A DNA stretch of 54,522 nt from a virus (IMGVR_UViG_3300025000_001274:1-54522); one strand, 5' to 3'. Shown: positions 33,212 through 42,135, numbered from the stretch's first letter. Notes: generated by a model from the letters alone, not told the origin. Numbers and translations are program-made.

Positions 33212-35788
33212 TTGATTCCATATCTTAGAACAACAGATAAAAACACAATCAACTGTAATGCCGATTTAGTTATTTTAGATTCAAATGAACCAATATTAAT
33301 TTCTCTATGTGATTTGCATATCAAAAATAGAAAAATATGTTCTGATTTAATCTCTCATTCTTATAATATTTCTTTGCGAGACAGAGAAGATATTTTCTTT
33401 GAACAATCACTTTATGGTAGAGAAAATCATTATCGTTATAAATCTGATCGTATGGAAAATGATCTAACGCATACAATTATTTACAATACAAAAATAAATG
33501 ATTATTGTATTAATTGGAATAATGAAGACAAGAATGAGATTCTTACAAAATATTTAAGAAATATTCATTATTTACCTGTTACAAGTGAAATTGTTAAAAT
33601 GATTTTAGATAAAGATGATGCAAATAATTCTAAATATAAAAGTAGCTATAATAGTAATTATGGTTGTGTTAGCGAATGTACAGTTTATACTAATAATCCT
33701 ATGTATGCTGATTTAAAGGTATTTAAGATTAATGTAACTTGGTTTAAACAGAGTTTAAATGCTTTAACATTAGAGGGATATGTAGAGGACTTTGATTGGA
33801 ATTCGATTGAAGACATAGAAGACTACATCTTCTCATTTCTTAGTCAGATTAAAGAAAGATTAAAACAGAATGTTAGAGTTTTGTTTGATCCTAAGAATAT
33901 TAATCAGAAAATGTTTGAAGGTAAAATGAAACCATTTGAAGGTCAAGTTCCAATTATTCAAGCAGGGTTAGAGGTTTTGAAGAGAAGTAGGTTCGTTTAT
34001 TTGGCTTGTACTCAGGGGTTCGGGAAGAGCTTAAGTACAGCAAAAATTAATCATTGTCACTTATATCAAAAGAAACAAAATTATGTTACTTTAATTATGG
34101 CTCCTGCAATTACATTATCTCAATGGAAAGATGAGATTAAAAATAGTATTAGTGATAAAATTAATATTTACACAATTAAAAAAACATCTGAATTTATAAA
34201 CATTTACAATAAAACTAATTTAAAATTCGATAAACCAACATATTTCCTTGTTGGTAAAGAGACATTTAAATTAGATGCAAAAAGAGTTTCTGGAATTAAT
34301 ATTAGAACTATGGAAATTAAACATAAAAAAGAAGTGGTTGGTGGTGGATATTATAGTTATTCTCAAATTAAAGAAGTTAAAGAGAAAATAACTATTGCCT
34401 GTTGTCCTGATTGTGGTAAACCATTACAGAATGAACTAAGAAAAAAGGAAGATGTATTCTTTACTGCTAAAGATTTTCAAGGTAATCCTAAGAAAAGTAA
34501 TTATAAGTGTTCCAATTGTGGTGCAGTTTTATGGCAAAGTACATATGATAAAACGAAAAAGAGTAGTTTAATAAGATTTATTAAGACAAAGAATATTCAT
34601 TTTGATTCTGTCGGGATCGATGAAGCACATCAGAACAGAAATGGCGAATCGATTATCGGGAACTCTACTAGGACACTATTTAATTATGCTAAGAAAATAT
34701 TATTGCTTAGTGGTTCCAGTAATTCAGGATATAGTTCGAGTTTTCATAGTTTATTATTAGGATTAATACCTAATAAACTTAAAGTAAATGATGTTATGGA
34801 GATGGAAAAATTTATTAAAACTTATGGAACATTAATGGCAGTTTCTAAAAAGAAAGATGGCGAATACTATCGTTCAGGTCGTAGTGAAATTAAAGATAGC
34901 GAGTTCAAAGAGATAGAAGGCGTGAATCCAATTTGCTTCGCTAAATACTTAGTTGAGAACTATATTTTTGCCACTTTAGACGATCTAGGAAAGGATTTGC
35001 CTGACTTAAATGAGTTCTATGTACCTATCAGTCAAACAGATGAAATGGAACGCTTAGAGAGCAATCTGTGGCATGAAATTAAATCAGCAAATGCTTTCAA
35101 CGCGAAGATGTATGAAGATAGTATAATCAAACATTATATTAATAATCCTTTTAGATGGGATTCTATTCTTATTAATCGAGGAGAAGAAAGTTATAAAGAA
35201 GTCCAACCAAAATGTATTACTGATTGTATTTTACCAAAGGAGCAAAAATTATTAGATATTGTTTTGCAAGAAGTTTCTGAAGGAAGAAAATGTTGTATCT
35301 ATGTAGACTTTAATAATGGTGGAGAATATATGCAATCCGATACAATTGCAAAAAGGATTGAATCTTTATTAATAAAAAATAATATTCGGTGTTTTACACT
35401 TAGAACATTCGTAGCAACTTATGATAGAAAGGAATTATTAGACAAGAAAAAAGATGATTTTCAGGTATTAATTACGAATGCAAAATTAGTGGAAGTGGGA
35501 TTAAATCTTACATATCTATCCAGCTTTATAAATTTCATGCCATCTTATCATTATGAAACTGTTGCTCAGAGTAATAGGCGTGGATATAGGGCTAATAGCA
35601 CATTGGAAAATAGAATTTATCATTTATATTATGAAAATAGTTGTGAGAACGGAATCATTAAAAGATACCAAAGAAAGATGGCAGAAGCTCAAGCAATTGA
35701 AGGTAAGTTTGATGCTTGTTTGGAAGACGATGATACCATTAGAACTGCTAGTAAGTTGAGTAAAAAGATCAATGAAAGCGTTTCGTAA
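33212..35788 (+). CDS. Large SF2 DEAH-box helicase-like protein
   Basis: 858 residues. Walker A TQGFGKS (Lys272), DEAH at 470-473, a zinc insertion between them (CCPDCGKPLQNE ... CSNCGAVLW), SGSSNSG as motif III-like, and C-terminal motifs NAKLVEVGLNLTYLSSF and QSNRRGYR (motifs V/VI). Helicase or translocase paired with the DUF6094 protein; the pairing recalls methylase/helicase anti-restriction proteins such as P1 DarB. TTG start after GGAGGTG. Confidence 0.85.
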   Translation: MIPYLRTTDKNTINCNADLVILDSNEPILISLCDLHIKNRKICSDLISHSYNISLRDREDIFFEQSLYGRENHYRYKSDRMENDLTHTIIYNTKINDYCINWNNEDKNEILTKYLRNIHYLPVTSEIVKMILDKDDANNSKYKSSYNSNYGCVSECTVYTNNPMYADLKVFKINVTWFKQSLNALTLEGYVEDFDWNSIEDIEDYIFSFLSQIKERLKQNVRVLFDPKNINQKMFEGKMKPFEGQVPIIQAGLEVLKRSRFVYLACTQGFGKSLSTAKINHCHLYQKKQNYVTLIMAPAITLSQWKDEIKNSISDKINIYTIKKTSEFINIYNKTNLKFDKPTYFLVGKETFKLDAKRVSGINIRTMEIKHKKEVVGGGYYSYSQIKEVKEKITIACCPDCGKPLQNELRKKEDVFFTAKDFQGNPKKSNYKCSNCGAVLWQSTYDKTKKSSLIRFIKTKNIHFDSVGIDEAHQNRNGESIIGNSTRTLFNYAKKILLLSGSSNSGYSSSFHSLLLGLIPNKLKVNDVMEMEKFIKTYGTLMAVSKKKDGEYYRSGRSEIKDSEFKEIEGVNPICFAKYLVENYIFATLDDLGKDLPDLNEFYVPISQTDEMERLESNLWHEIKSANAFNAKMYEDSIIKHYINNPFRWDSILINRGEESYKEVQPKCITDCILPKEQKLLDIVLQEVSEGRKCCIYVDFNNGGEYMQSDTIAKRIESLLIKNNIRCFTLRTFVATYDRKELLDKKKDDFQVLITNAKLVEVGLNLTYLSSFINFMPSYHYETVAQSNRRGYRANSTLENRIYHLYYENSCENGIIKRYQRKMAEAQAIEGKFDACLEDDDTIRTASKLSKKINESVS

Positions 35789-35806
35789 ATCAATAAATAA
35801 TATTCC

Positions 35807-35836
35807 TTGACAGTGGTTATATGTCCGTGTTATAAT
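35807..35836 (+). promoter_or_regulatory. Sigma-A promoter
   Basis: TTGACA (35807-35812), 18-base spacer, TATAAT (35831-35836), 32 bases before the next start. Starts a unit of small genes. Confidence 0.75.
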
Positions 35837-35867
35837 GAATATATACATAAAAAGGAGAAATAAATAA

Positions 35868-36212
35868 ATGGCAGATGAATTTAAGTTAGATATCAACATT
35901 ACTAAAAAGAATATTGAATTAATGGCTAAACAGGTTATTCGAGAAATTATTGAATCTGAGATTAAAGATACAATTAAGAATATTAATTTAGAGAAAATTA
36001 TTGAAGACAAGTTGAAATTAATTGACTCAGAAATACTTAAAGCTGTAGGAATACAAGCAGAAAAAGTTGTTACTAATATTAAGCAAAATGTTGTACGTGA
36101 TTTCAACAAGGAAATGCGTTCAATTATTCTAGATGAAATTGAGAAGAAACCATTATCAGGAAATTTATACTTAAAAGTTGGAAGTATTGGCACAGAGTAT
36201 GACAGATATTAG
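35868..36212 (+). CDS. Helical hypothetical protein, 114 aa
   Basis: Nearly all helical and charged (IELMAKQVIREIIESEIKDT ... NFNKEMRS-like), with a C-terminal LYLKVGSIGTEYDRY. Similar in style to the proteins at 30395 and 39959. Function unknown; first gene after a consensus promoter. Confidence 0.7.
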   Translation: MADEFKLDINITKKNIELMAKQVIREIIESEIKDTIKNINLEKIIEDKLKLIDSEILKAVGIQAEKVVTNIKQNVVRDFNKEMRSIILDEIEKKPLSGNLYLKVGSIGTEYDRY

Positions 36213-36258
36213 TACATAAATTATTTTATTTAAAGTATTTTAGGAAGGAGGATAAAAA

Positions 36259-36549
36259 ATGGACTTAAACTATATTGCTGAAAGAGCGTATCAAAATGAC
36301 ATAAATAAAGGTTTTCAATTTCAACATATTGCAATCAGTGCCATGTTGATAGTTACCGAACTTGCTGAATTAGTTGAAGGTCACAGAAAACAAAAAGGAA
36401 TTGAAAATATCGGAGAAGAATTAGCAGATGTTATTTTAAGGACTGCAATTTTAGCTAAACATTTAAACATTGATTTAGAAAAAGAAATAGAAGAAAAAAT
36501 GATTAAGAATGAAGGTAGATCACATAGACATGGCGGTAAATTATATTGA
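36259..36549 (+). CDS. MazG-like nucleotide pyrophosphohydrolase
   Basis: 96 residues of the all-alpha MazG-like fold: VTELAELVEGHRKQ and GEELADVILRTAILAKHLNID supply the metal-binding E-x2-E and E-x2-D residues. Such enzymes hydrolyse (d)NTPs to monophosphates; phage versions adjust nucleotide or alarmone pools. AAGGAGG upstream. Confidence 0.85.
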   Translation: MDLNYIAERAYQNDINKGFQFQHIAISAMLIVTELAELVEGHRKQKGIENIGEELADVILRTAILAKHLNIDLEKEIEEKMIKNEGRSHRHGGKLY

Positions 36550-36568
36550 TAAAAAGGAGAATAAAATA

Positions 36569-36817
36569 ATGGAAGGTTTATATAGTAAATACATAATTCA
36601 AAAATCAGATGGCACACCAGTAGATCCAAAAGCAGAATACATAGTATTGAGAATAGACACAGATAAATATGCTAGAATGGCTGTAAGATATTATGCCAAT
36701 AGATTATTAATTGATAATCCACAATTATCAGAAGGCTTAAGAAAAAGATGTGATTATTACTGGATGAAAGAACAAGGATTTGAGGATGTAGAGATAGAAT
36801 GCATTCAAAACAAATAA
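36569..36817 (+). CDS. Conserved phage-type hypothetical protein, 82 aa
   Basis: KYIIQKSDGTPVDPKAEYIV-LRIDTDKYARMAVRYYANRL follows a pattern common in phage early proteins of unknown function. AAGGAG selects ATG 36569. A small ATAAATG/CATTTAT hairpin (36815-36841) lies over its stop. Confidence 0.7.
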   Translation: MEGLYSKYIIQKSDGTPVDPKAEYIVLRIDTDKYARMAVRYYANRLLIDNPQLSEGLRKRCDYYWMKEQGFEDVEIECIQNK

Positions 36818-36862
36818 ATGGCACGAAAGGTTTCATTTATAGGATGAGGAAGGAGGTTGATT

Positions 36863-37099
36863 ATGGAAATAGTTAGTGTTATGTCTGAAGATTGGAATGC
36901 AATCTATGTAAATGGAGAGAAATTAGTTGAGGGTCATAGTGTTAATTGGGAATGGTTTATTAGATTATTAATGGAAAAAGGTTTAATTACATATAACCTT
37001 CATGAATACGAATTAACTGATGATGCAGTAGAAAAGGTTTTAAAATGGAATTTCCCTGAAAAGGTAAGTGAATTTCCCAAAAGATTAAAGATCAAATAA
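36863..37099 (+). CDS. Hypothetical protein, 78 aa
   Basis: SEDWNAIYVNGEKLVEGHSV then NWEWFIRLLMEKG: small alpha/beta protein of unknown function. GGAGG six bases before ATG 36863; TTG 36857 is the alternative. Confidence 0.7.
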   Translation: MEIVSVMSEDWNAIYVNGEKLVEGHSVNWEWFIRLLMEKGLITYNLHEYELTDDAVEKVLKWNFPEKVSEFPKRLKIK

Positions 37100-37132
37100 G
37101 TAGTCAAATTTAATGGAAGGAGAAAGCAACCA

Positions 37133-37408
37133 ATGAGTTTTGTAGATGAAATGCTTAAAAAGTATAAAGATCCAGAATCAAAGAAAATTCACGAAGAATT
37201 ATTTCAAACAACATCAGAACATAAATATTATTCATTTGGTGTTGCGCATGGGATGTATTTTATTTACAACACAATAAATGAATATAATAAAAAAGGAATT
37301 GCTTTGTCAAATATTGAACTAATGCAAGTGATTAGAGAATGTGCGAATCTTAATGAAAATCTTGCAGGTCATTTTATTAGGATGCTTAAAGATATTGAAA
37401 CTGAATAA
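37133..37408 (+). CDS. Helical hypothetical protein, 91 aa
   Basis: SFVDEMLKKYKDPESKKIHE ... VAHGMYFIYNTINEYNKKG. Helical and soluble. GGAGAAAG upstream. Not recognised. Confidence 0.65.
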   Translation: MSFVDEMLKKYKDPESKKIHEELFQTTSEHKYYSFGVAHGMYFIYNTINEYNKKGIALSNIELMQVIRECANLNENLAGHFIRMLKDIETE

Positions 37409-37471
37409 ATTTGAATAGCATGAATATTTCATTTCCTAGTATCTTAAATTAAAAGAAGGAGTGATTTTATT

Positions 37472-37645
37472 ATGAAAAAGATCGACCTATTTATACTATT
37501 CGGAGCAGGATTAATGACATTTGCATCTATCTTTAATTATCTTACTGGAGATTATGCTTGGGCATTAATTCAATTTAAAATTACATTGGGGTTTGGAGTT
37601 GTAGCGTTTCTAAGAAATAGGAATATTAAAAATAAGTGGTGTTGA
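37472..37645 (+). CDS. Small membrane protein, 57 aa
   Basis: AGAAGGAG is followed by ATG 37472. Two hydrophobic segments (LFILFGAGLMTFASIFNYL and WALIQFKITLGFGVVAFL) end in a basic tail RNRNIKNKWC, giving a hairpin membrane protein. Function unknown. Confidence 0.7.
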   Translation: MKKIDLFILFGAGLMTFASIFNYLTGDYAWALIQFKITLGFGVVAFLRNRNIKNKWC

Positions 37646-37680
37646 GAATTTAAGTTGGAATAAGGAAGGATGAAAAATAA

Positions 37681-38286
37681 ATGAGAAAAGTAGAAATGAT
37701 TGTAACAAACGAAGAACAATTAAAAAATCCAGCAGTAGTATATTCTATAATTACACAATGGATGCGTGAAGCAGGAGAAGATTTTGTAGATACTAATGAA
37801 AGTTTTATTAAAGGTGAAGAAATACTTGATTGGATGCTTAATAAAAATTATTGCACTAAAGAAAAATATGACTATATTATTGAAAATGATGAGACTTGGA
37901 TACAGGATTTGTTGTTAGGATATGAAACTGGATTGTTAAATGGAGAAAGTTTTCCTTCTGGTAATAAAGCATATCAAATTATTTCTGAATACATATCAGA
38001 ATCAAAAGAATTACGAGAGAGATTTATCTATTACTTTTGTACAAGTTTTAGTGAAAAGAAGGGAGATGAAAGTAGAGGTGGTATGAGTGGGAGTTATGAT
38101 GCAGAAGATGGATTTTCAATTTGTTCTCATATATTAGAAATTGATTTGCAAACAAATACCATGACAAAAGAAGAATGGTTAGATCAGAAATGGTATGCCG
38201 ATATTTCATTTACTGATGAATATAATTACTTAAAAGAAATGAGTTTTGAAGAAGCAGATAAATTAAGTGAAGAATTAGATGGCTAG
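37681..38286 (+). CDS. Acidic hypothetical protein, 201 aa
   Basis: Not recognised. Acidic (AGEDFVDTNESFIKGEEIL ... FTDEYNYLKEMSFEEADKL) with one Gly/Ser-rich turn (ESRGGMSGSYDAEDG). AAGGAAGGA upstream. Confidence 0.7.
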   Translation: MRKVEMIVTNEEQLKNPAVVYSIITQWMREAGEDFVDTNESFIKGEEILDWMLNKNYCTKEKYDYIIENDETWIQDLLLGYETGLLNGESFPSGNKAYQIISEYISESKELRERFIYYFCTSFSEKKGDESRGGMSGSYDAEDGFSICSHILEIDLQTNTMTKEEWLDQKWYADISFTDEYNYLKEMSFEEADKLSEELDG

Positions 38287-38302
38287 AAAGGAGATAAATA
38301 AT

Positions 38303-38587
38303 ATGGTAGTATCATGTAGATATGATGATATTGATGTTCAAATAATCAAAATTTACAAAATACAGACTGAAAGAACTTTAAATGGAAGAACTGTAGTTCA
38401 AGGAACAATTGAGGTAAAACCAGACGATGAAGAAAGTTTTATTGAAGATTTCATTTATAAAGGTAAATCTGAAGAACCTAAATCAAAAATCATTGAGTAT
38501 ACGAGGCAAATTGGAATTGAAGTATATAAAAGCAGATTAAAGAAACAAGAACAAACATTGTTAGCCTATGTGAATAGTTTTCAGTGA
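38303..38587 (+). CDS. Hypothetical protein, 94 aa
   Basis: Beta-rich front (VVSCRYDDIDVQIIKIYKIQ ... VVQGTIEVKPDD) and helical back (KSRLKKQEQTLLAYVNSF). AAAGGAG selects ATG 38303 over 38279, which overlaps the previous stop. Confidence 0.65.
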   Translation: MVVSCRYDDIDVQIIKIYKIQTERTLNGRTVVQGTIEVKPDDEESFIEDFIYKGKSEEPKSKIIEYTRQIGIEVYKSRLKKQEQTLLAYVNSFQ

Positions 38588-38624
38588 AAATAATTGATTA
38601 TATAATTGAAAAGGAAGTGTAAAT

Positions 38625-39002
38625 ATGTTAACATCAACAATCGTAATTTCTGGTTTAGTTTTCTTAGGTGTAGGAGGGTTCTTTGTATATTCCAAATTCA
38701 AAAATAAGAAATCTAAAATCGAAAAAGAAATTGTCATTCCATATACTAGACCAACACAAGAAAGAATTCAATTTTCTAAAGTCAGTGACAATATTAAAAC
38801 TACGCCAATTTCCACATCAACTACAAAACAAACAAAAACACCTTCAAAAACTATTCATAGTCATAATACATATAATGATGATCTTTATCCTATATATCAT
38901 GATTATGGAAGTAATTCTCATAACAGTTCACATGATTCTCATAGTTCTTATGACTCTGGTAGTAGTGACTCAGGGAATTGTGATTGTGGAGGGTGTGATT
39001 GA
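38625..39002 (+). CDS. Membrane protein with Ser/His-rich tail and CDCGGCD end
   Basis: 125 residues: one N-terminal membrane helix (TSTIVISGLVFLGVGGFFVY), a basic stretch, a Ser/Thr/Lys linker, a His/Ser-rich part (NSHNSSHDSHSSYDSGSSDS) and a final CDCGGCD. The tail could bind metal. The ending resembles bacterial membrane proteins with a Gly/Cys-rich terminus. Function unknown. TGATG overlap with the next gene. Confidence 0.7.
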   Translation: MLTSTIVISGLVFLGVGGFFVYSKFKNKKSKIEKEIVIPYTRPTQERIQFSKVSDNIKTTPISTSTTKQTKTPSKTIHSHNTYNDDLYPIYHDYGSNSHNSSHDSHSSYDSGSSDSGNCDCGGCD

Positions 39003-39193
39003 TGGCAAGATTTACAGATGAAGATATGAAAAAATATACTCTTATTAAAACTAAAGATAAAAAAGGTTGTACAATGTGCTATAACCATACAGAATATATT
39101 GATTATATTTGTGAAGGTAGAATGTGTAGTACTGAATGTTCAGAAGCATTTTATAAAATAATGGATCAATCGTCATGTGTTGATGAAATGTAG
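39002..39193 (+). CDS. Cys-rich hypothetical protein, 63 aa
   Basis: RFTDEDMKKYTLIKTKDKKG then CTMCYNH ... CEGRMCSTECSEAFY: zinc-binding pattern. Starts at ATG 39002, overlapping the previous stop, so it is coupled. Function unknown. Confidence 0.7.
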   Translation: MARFTDEDMKKYTLIKTKDKKGCTMCYNHTEYIDYICEGRMCSTECSEAFYKIMDQSSCVDEM

Positions 39194-39226
39194 AAATTAC
39201 AGGATTATAGAAAGAAGGAGTTAATT

Positions 39227-39514
39227 ATGGGATATACAACAAAATTTAATATTGGTGACATTGTATGGTTTGTGGAAGAAGAAATGGTATATGAAAACAA
39301 CTGTCCATGTTGTAATGGAAGATTGCCTAATTCTAAGGTAATGAAGTTTCATAAAACTACAGTTAAAGAAATATTTATTGGGAATGGATATAATAAACCA
39401 TACGAACAATATAATTTAACATATCCACGCAGTCTTTCTGCGAGCAAACTCTATGCAACTAAAAATGAGGCAGAAGAATCAATCAAAGCTTTAGATTATA
39501 AAGGAGAGATATAA
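39227..39514 (+). CDS. Zinc-ribbon hypothetical protein, 95 aa
   Basis: FNIGDIVWFVEEEMVYENNC-PCCNGRL opens with a beta-barrel-like strand pattern containing a CPCC knuckle, then VKEIFIGNGYNKPYEQYNL. Common style of phage protein. GAAGGAG upstream. Confidence 0.7.
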   Translation: MGYTTKFNIGDIVWFVEEEMVYENNCPCCNGRLPNSKVMKFHKTTVKEIFIGNGYNKPYEQYNLTYPRSLSASKLYATKNEAEESIKALDYKGEI

Positions 39515-39516
39515 AA

Positions 39517-39921
39517 TTGAAAAATAAAAAGTTAATTGCAGGTCTTTTGTGTATAGGATTATTATCAATCCCTTTAACTGGCTGTGGTCAAACTGAAGCA
39601 GATAAAGTATCTTACAATTTATCATTAGAGGCAGATAATTTCAATGTTGTGCGTCAACTTACAGTAATTAATTGTATTACAAGTGATGTATTGTTTCAAA
39701 TGACAGGAAGAATATCTATTAAAGCTGATAAAGAAGATAACCAACTCGAAGTAACAGTAGAAGACGAAAATGGTAATTATCAAAAACATTTTGTAGGCTT
39801 ATCAGATAATGTAACATATGTTGTTGAGCAATTGAGAAGTAAGAATGTTGATAAGTATAAATATACATTGAACTATAATCCTAAAATGTGGATTCCGATT
39901 GGTGTGGATAAGATTGATTAG
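39517..39921 (+). CDS. Beta-sandwich lipoprotein
   Basis: 134 residues. Signal KNKKLIAGLLCIGLLSI with lipobox LTGC, then a domain reading SLEADNFNVVRQLTVINCIT, LFQMTGRISIKADKEDNQLE, KHFVGLSDNVTYVVEQL and NPKMWIPIG, which matches the small 'beta-sandwich lipoprotein' family found in Gram-positive phages. Exposed on the outer face of the membrane; superinfection exclusion is a plausible role. TTG start after AAAGGAGAG, two bases after the previous stop. Confidence 0.75.
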   Translation: MKNKKLIAGLLCIGLLSIPLTGCGQTEADKVSYNLSLEADNFNVVRQLTVINCITSDVLFQMTGRISIKADKEDNQLEVTVEDENGNYQKHFVGLSDNVTYVVEQLRSKNVDKYKYTLNYNPKMWIPIGVDKID

Positions 39922-39958
39922 TAAAAGAAAATGTAATTAAGAAAGGAAGAAAATATTA

Positions 39959-40462
39959 ATGACAGGTCAAGAACAAAAAACTATAGATAAATTATATCAA
40001 TTAATGTCAGATATCCAAAAAGAGAATAATGAATTCAGGAAACAAGTAAATGATCTCACAACTAAAATGAATACAAAAGTAGAAACCAAACATCTTCCGA
40101 TTACTTTAGAGCAAGATATCTTATCAATAGCACAACAATCAATTCAAAAAGCAATCCAAGAATCTATGACTAAATATGATAGTCCTTTAATTAAACTTGT
40201 TTCTTCAGTGATAAATGAACATTCAATAGAGTTGAGAAAAATTATTTCAGATAGTTTTAATGAAGTAATCAAGAAAGAAGATTTTAAGCAATCAATTATA
40301 GCAGGATTTTCACATAAAGTTGCTAGAAGTATTATCAGTAATAATGATGGATTATTTGATAAAGTGAGCAATGAGTTGAAACAAGATGCAGTATTTAAAT
40401 CTAAGATGGCATTAGCTGTAGCAAATGTTGTAAATGAGTGTTTAGAAGGAAGGAGTAAATAA
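39959..40462 (+). CDS. Coiled-coil hypothetical protein, 167 aa
   Basis: N-terminal coiled coil (LYQLMSDIQKENNEFRKQVN) and long amphipathic helices. No known motif. Precedes the 60-residue gene by one base. Confidence 0.7.
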   Translation: MTGQEQKTIDKLYQLMSDIQKENNEFRKQVNDLTTKMNTKVETKHLPITLEQDILSIAQQSIQKAIQESMTKYDSPLIKLVSSVINEHSIELRKIISDSFNEVIKKEDFKQSIIAGFSHKVARSIISNNDGLFDKVSNELKQDAVFKSKMALAVANVVNECLEGRSK

Positions 40463-40463
40463 A

Positions 40464-40646
40464 TTGAGTTCATTCAGAAAAGAATTTAATACATATACTT
40501 TAGAAGAATTAAAAGATAATGATTTTGGTTTTACTCTTAATGATTCATTTGTTACAGAAGATGAAGTTAAAAGTATACTTGATTCAATAGAAGCAGGTGT
40601 AAATAAAGGAAGGATTAGAGAATATCAAAGAATTGACAGAAATTGA
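40464..40646 (+). CDS. Acidic small protein, 60 aa
   Basis: SSFRKEFNTYTLEELKDNDF ... TEDEVKSILDSIEAGVNKG. TTG start after AAGGAGT. Unknown. Confidence 0.6.
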   Translation: MSSFRKEFNTYTLEELKDNDFGFTLNDSFVTEDEVKSILDSIEAGVNKGRIREYQRIDRN

Positions 40647-40752
40647 TGACATTTATACTATAGTAAAAGTGTTATCTAATAAATTATATTGAAAGGATAT
40701 TTTCATCAGGTTATAAAGATGGATAAAATTTATTAAATACTAAAATAAAATA

Positions 40753-40781
40753 TTGACATATGATTTTGAAAATGTTATACT
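40753..40781 (+). promoter_or_regulatory. Sigma-A promoter with palindromic -10
   Basis: TTGACA (40753-40758), 17-base spacer, TATACT (40776-40781). The -10 is part of TATACTAAGTATG, nearly the palindrome found at 4401-4413. The ~105 bases before it hold no gene. Confidence 0.75.
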
Positions 40782-40829
40782 AAGTATGTGGTTAGTTATG
40801 TGAAATAAATAATGAATCGAGGTGAGAAA

Positions 40830-41084
40830 ATGGCAGATTTAGTAGTTGGTAGATCAGAAGGAGTTGCTTATGCAAATAATAATCTTACATATAATCAGTT
40901 TAGGCAACCTATTAAACCAATAATGAAACATCCTGAAACACATTTTATTGATCTTATGGTTAATGAAATTAAAGAAGCAAAAAGTGATACGGATATTAAA
41001 AATATTCTATATCAAGTATATATTACAACTCAAATTGATTCTATGATTAGGAATGAGTTTGATTGTTATAAAGGTAATAAATAA
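40830..41084 (+). CDS. Hypothetical protein, 84 aa
   Basis: ADLVVGRSEGVAYANNNLTY ... KHPETHFIDLMVNEIKEAK. GAGGTGAG selects ATG 40830 over ATG 40812. Unknown. Confidence 0.65.
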   Translation: MADLVVGRSEGVAYANNNLTYNQFRQPIKPIMKHPETHFIDLMVNEIKEAKSDTDIKNILYQVYITTQIDSMIRNEFDCYKGNK

Positions 41085-41104
41085 AATACAATTGAGGTGA
41101 GAAA

Positions 41105-41503
41105 GTGAAAGTTAAATTATCAAATTTCACGGATATTTTTAAAAACATGCAAACTAAATTTCCAATTGAAAAATGCATAGAAAAAGACAAGAAAGAAGAA
41201 GCAATATATAATTCTATAAATAAATATATCTGTTTAGTTATAGACAAAAGGTTTAAAGATATAATGGAACTAAAAATTATGACTCCTTACATATGGGTAG
41301 GAAACGAATCAAGATACTCAGGGCATGAAGATTTCAAAGACTTTATTGGTTATGGATGGATTAATGAAGATGGTTATTATATTGATAATTTTGAGAATCC
41401 AATACATGTTATCGATGATGAAATTGTAATAGGATTTGTGCCATATGAAGATAAAAATAGCGACGATCTAAAATTATGGGATGTTGTAAGAGAAGAAGAT
41501 TAG
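41105..41503 (+). CDS. Hypothetical protein, 132 aa
   Basis: GTG start after GAGGTGAG. Helical front, then IWVGNESRYSGHEDFKDFIG-YGW and an acidic end. Not recognised. Confidence 0.65.
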   Translation: MKVKLSNFTDIFKNMQTKFPIEKCIEKDKKEEAIYNSINKYICLVIDKRFKDIMELKIMTPYIWVGNESRYSGHEDFKDFIGYGWINEDGYYIDNFENPIHVIDDEIVIGFVPYEDKNSDDLKLWDVVREED

Positions 41504-41541
41504 TAAATATTTTACATAAGAATCGAGGTGATTACATATAA

Positions 41542-42111
41542 TTGGATTTTAACAGACCAAAGAACGAAACAGAAACACATTTTCTACTAAAAGAAATATC
41601 TAAATATATTCTATTCGGTTGGGGTTACAAAATAATAGCTACTGAGGTAGGTGGCATGTGGGACTTAGATATTGGTAAAAAGAGAAAAGAAATCATTGAT
41701 TGTGTAGGAATTAAAAAGGTTAGAATAGCACCAAGAAAGTTTCATTATGATATTAAAGGAATTGAAGCAAAAGCAACTCTGAGTGATTTTAAGAATGGAT
41801 TTTGTTGTGCAAGTGCCTATACATATATCATAAGTACTGTTAATACTATTCCTATTGAATTAATACCAAAAGATATTGGATTGATTGAGGTGAATATTGA
41901 TAACTTTGAGTTAAAGAAGTATTCACAAAAGATATCTGATATAAAAGGAGTTGAACTGGTTAAAAGAGCAAAGAAGCGAATTGATTCAAGATTTAAATCA
42001 GAAGAAGTATATCGCAAATGGTGTGAAAAGTGTTTAGAAAGGGTTGCTTATAGAAGTAGTTCAGAGTTGTTGTTCTGGAGAAACTTTATTGAGTTTAGTG
42101 GTAAGAAATAA
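41542..42111 (+). CDS. PD-(D/E)XK-like (MmcB-type) putative nuclease
   Basis: 189 residues. A conserved arrangement W-D-L-D (GGMWDLDIG) and YDIKGIEAKATLSDFKNGF, i.e. Asp then E-x-K, followed by YTYIISTVN ... IPKDIGLIEVN, looks like the restriction-endonuclease fold of MmcB/DUF-type repair nucleases. The C-terminus is a basic helix. Fold assignment is by motif only. TTG start after GAGGTGAT. Confidence 0.55.
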   Translation: MDFNRPKNETETHFLLKEISKYILFGWGYKIIATEVGGMWDLDIGKKRKEIIDCVGIKKVRIAPRKFHYDIKGIEAKATLSDFKNGFCCASAYTYIISTVNTIPIELIPKDIGLIEVNIDNFELKKYSQKISDIKGVELVKRAKKRIDSRFKSEEVYRKWCEKCLERVAYRSSSELLFWRNFIEFSGKK

Positions 42112-42135
42112 AATATAAGAAAGAGGTAGAAAATT

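Noticed and set aside
35624-36193. 189-codon open frame on the minus strand
   Set aside because: Spans the helicase 3' end, a consensus plus-strand promoter and the next gene; hydrophobic nonsense composition, no start signals.
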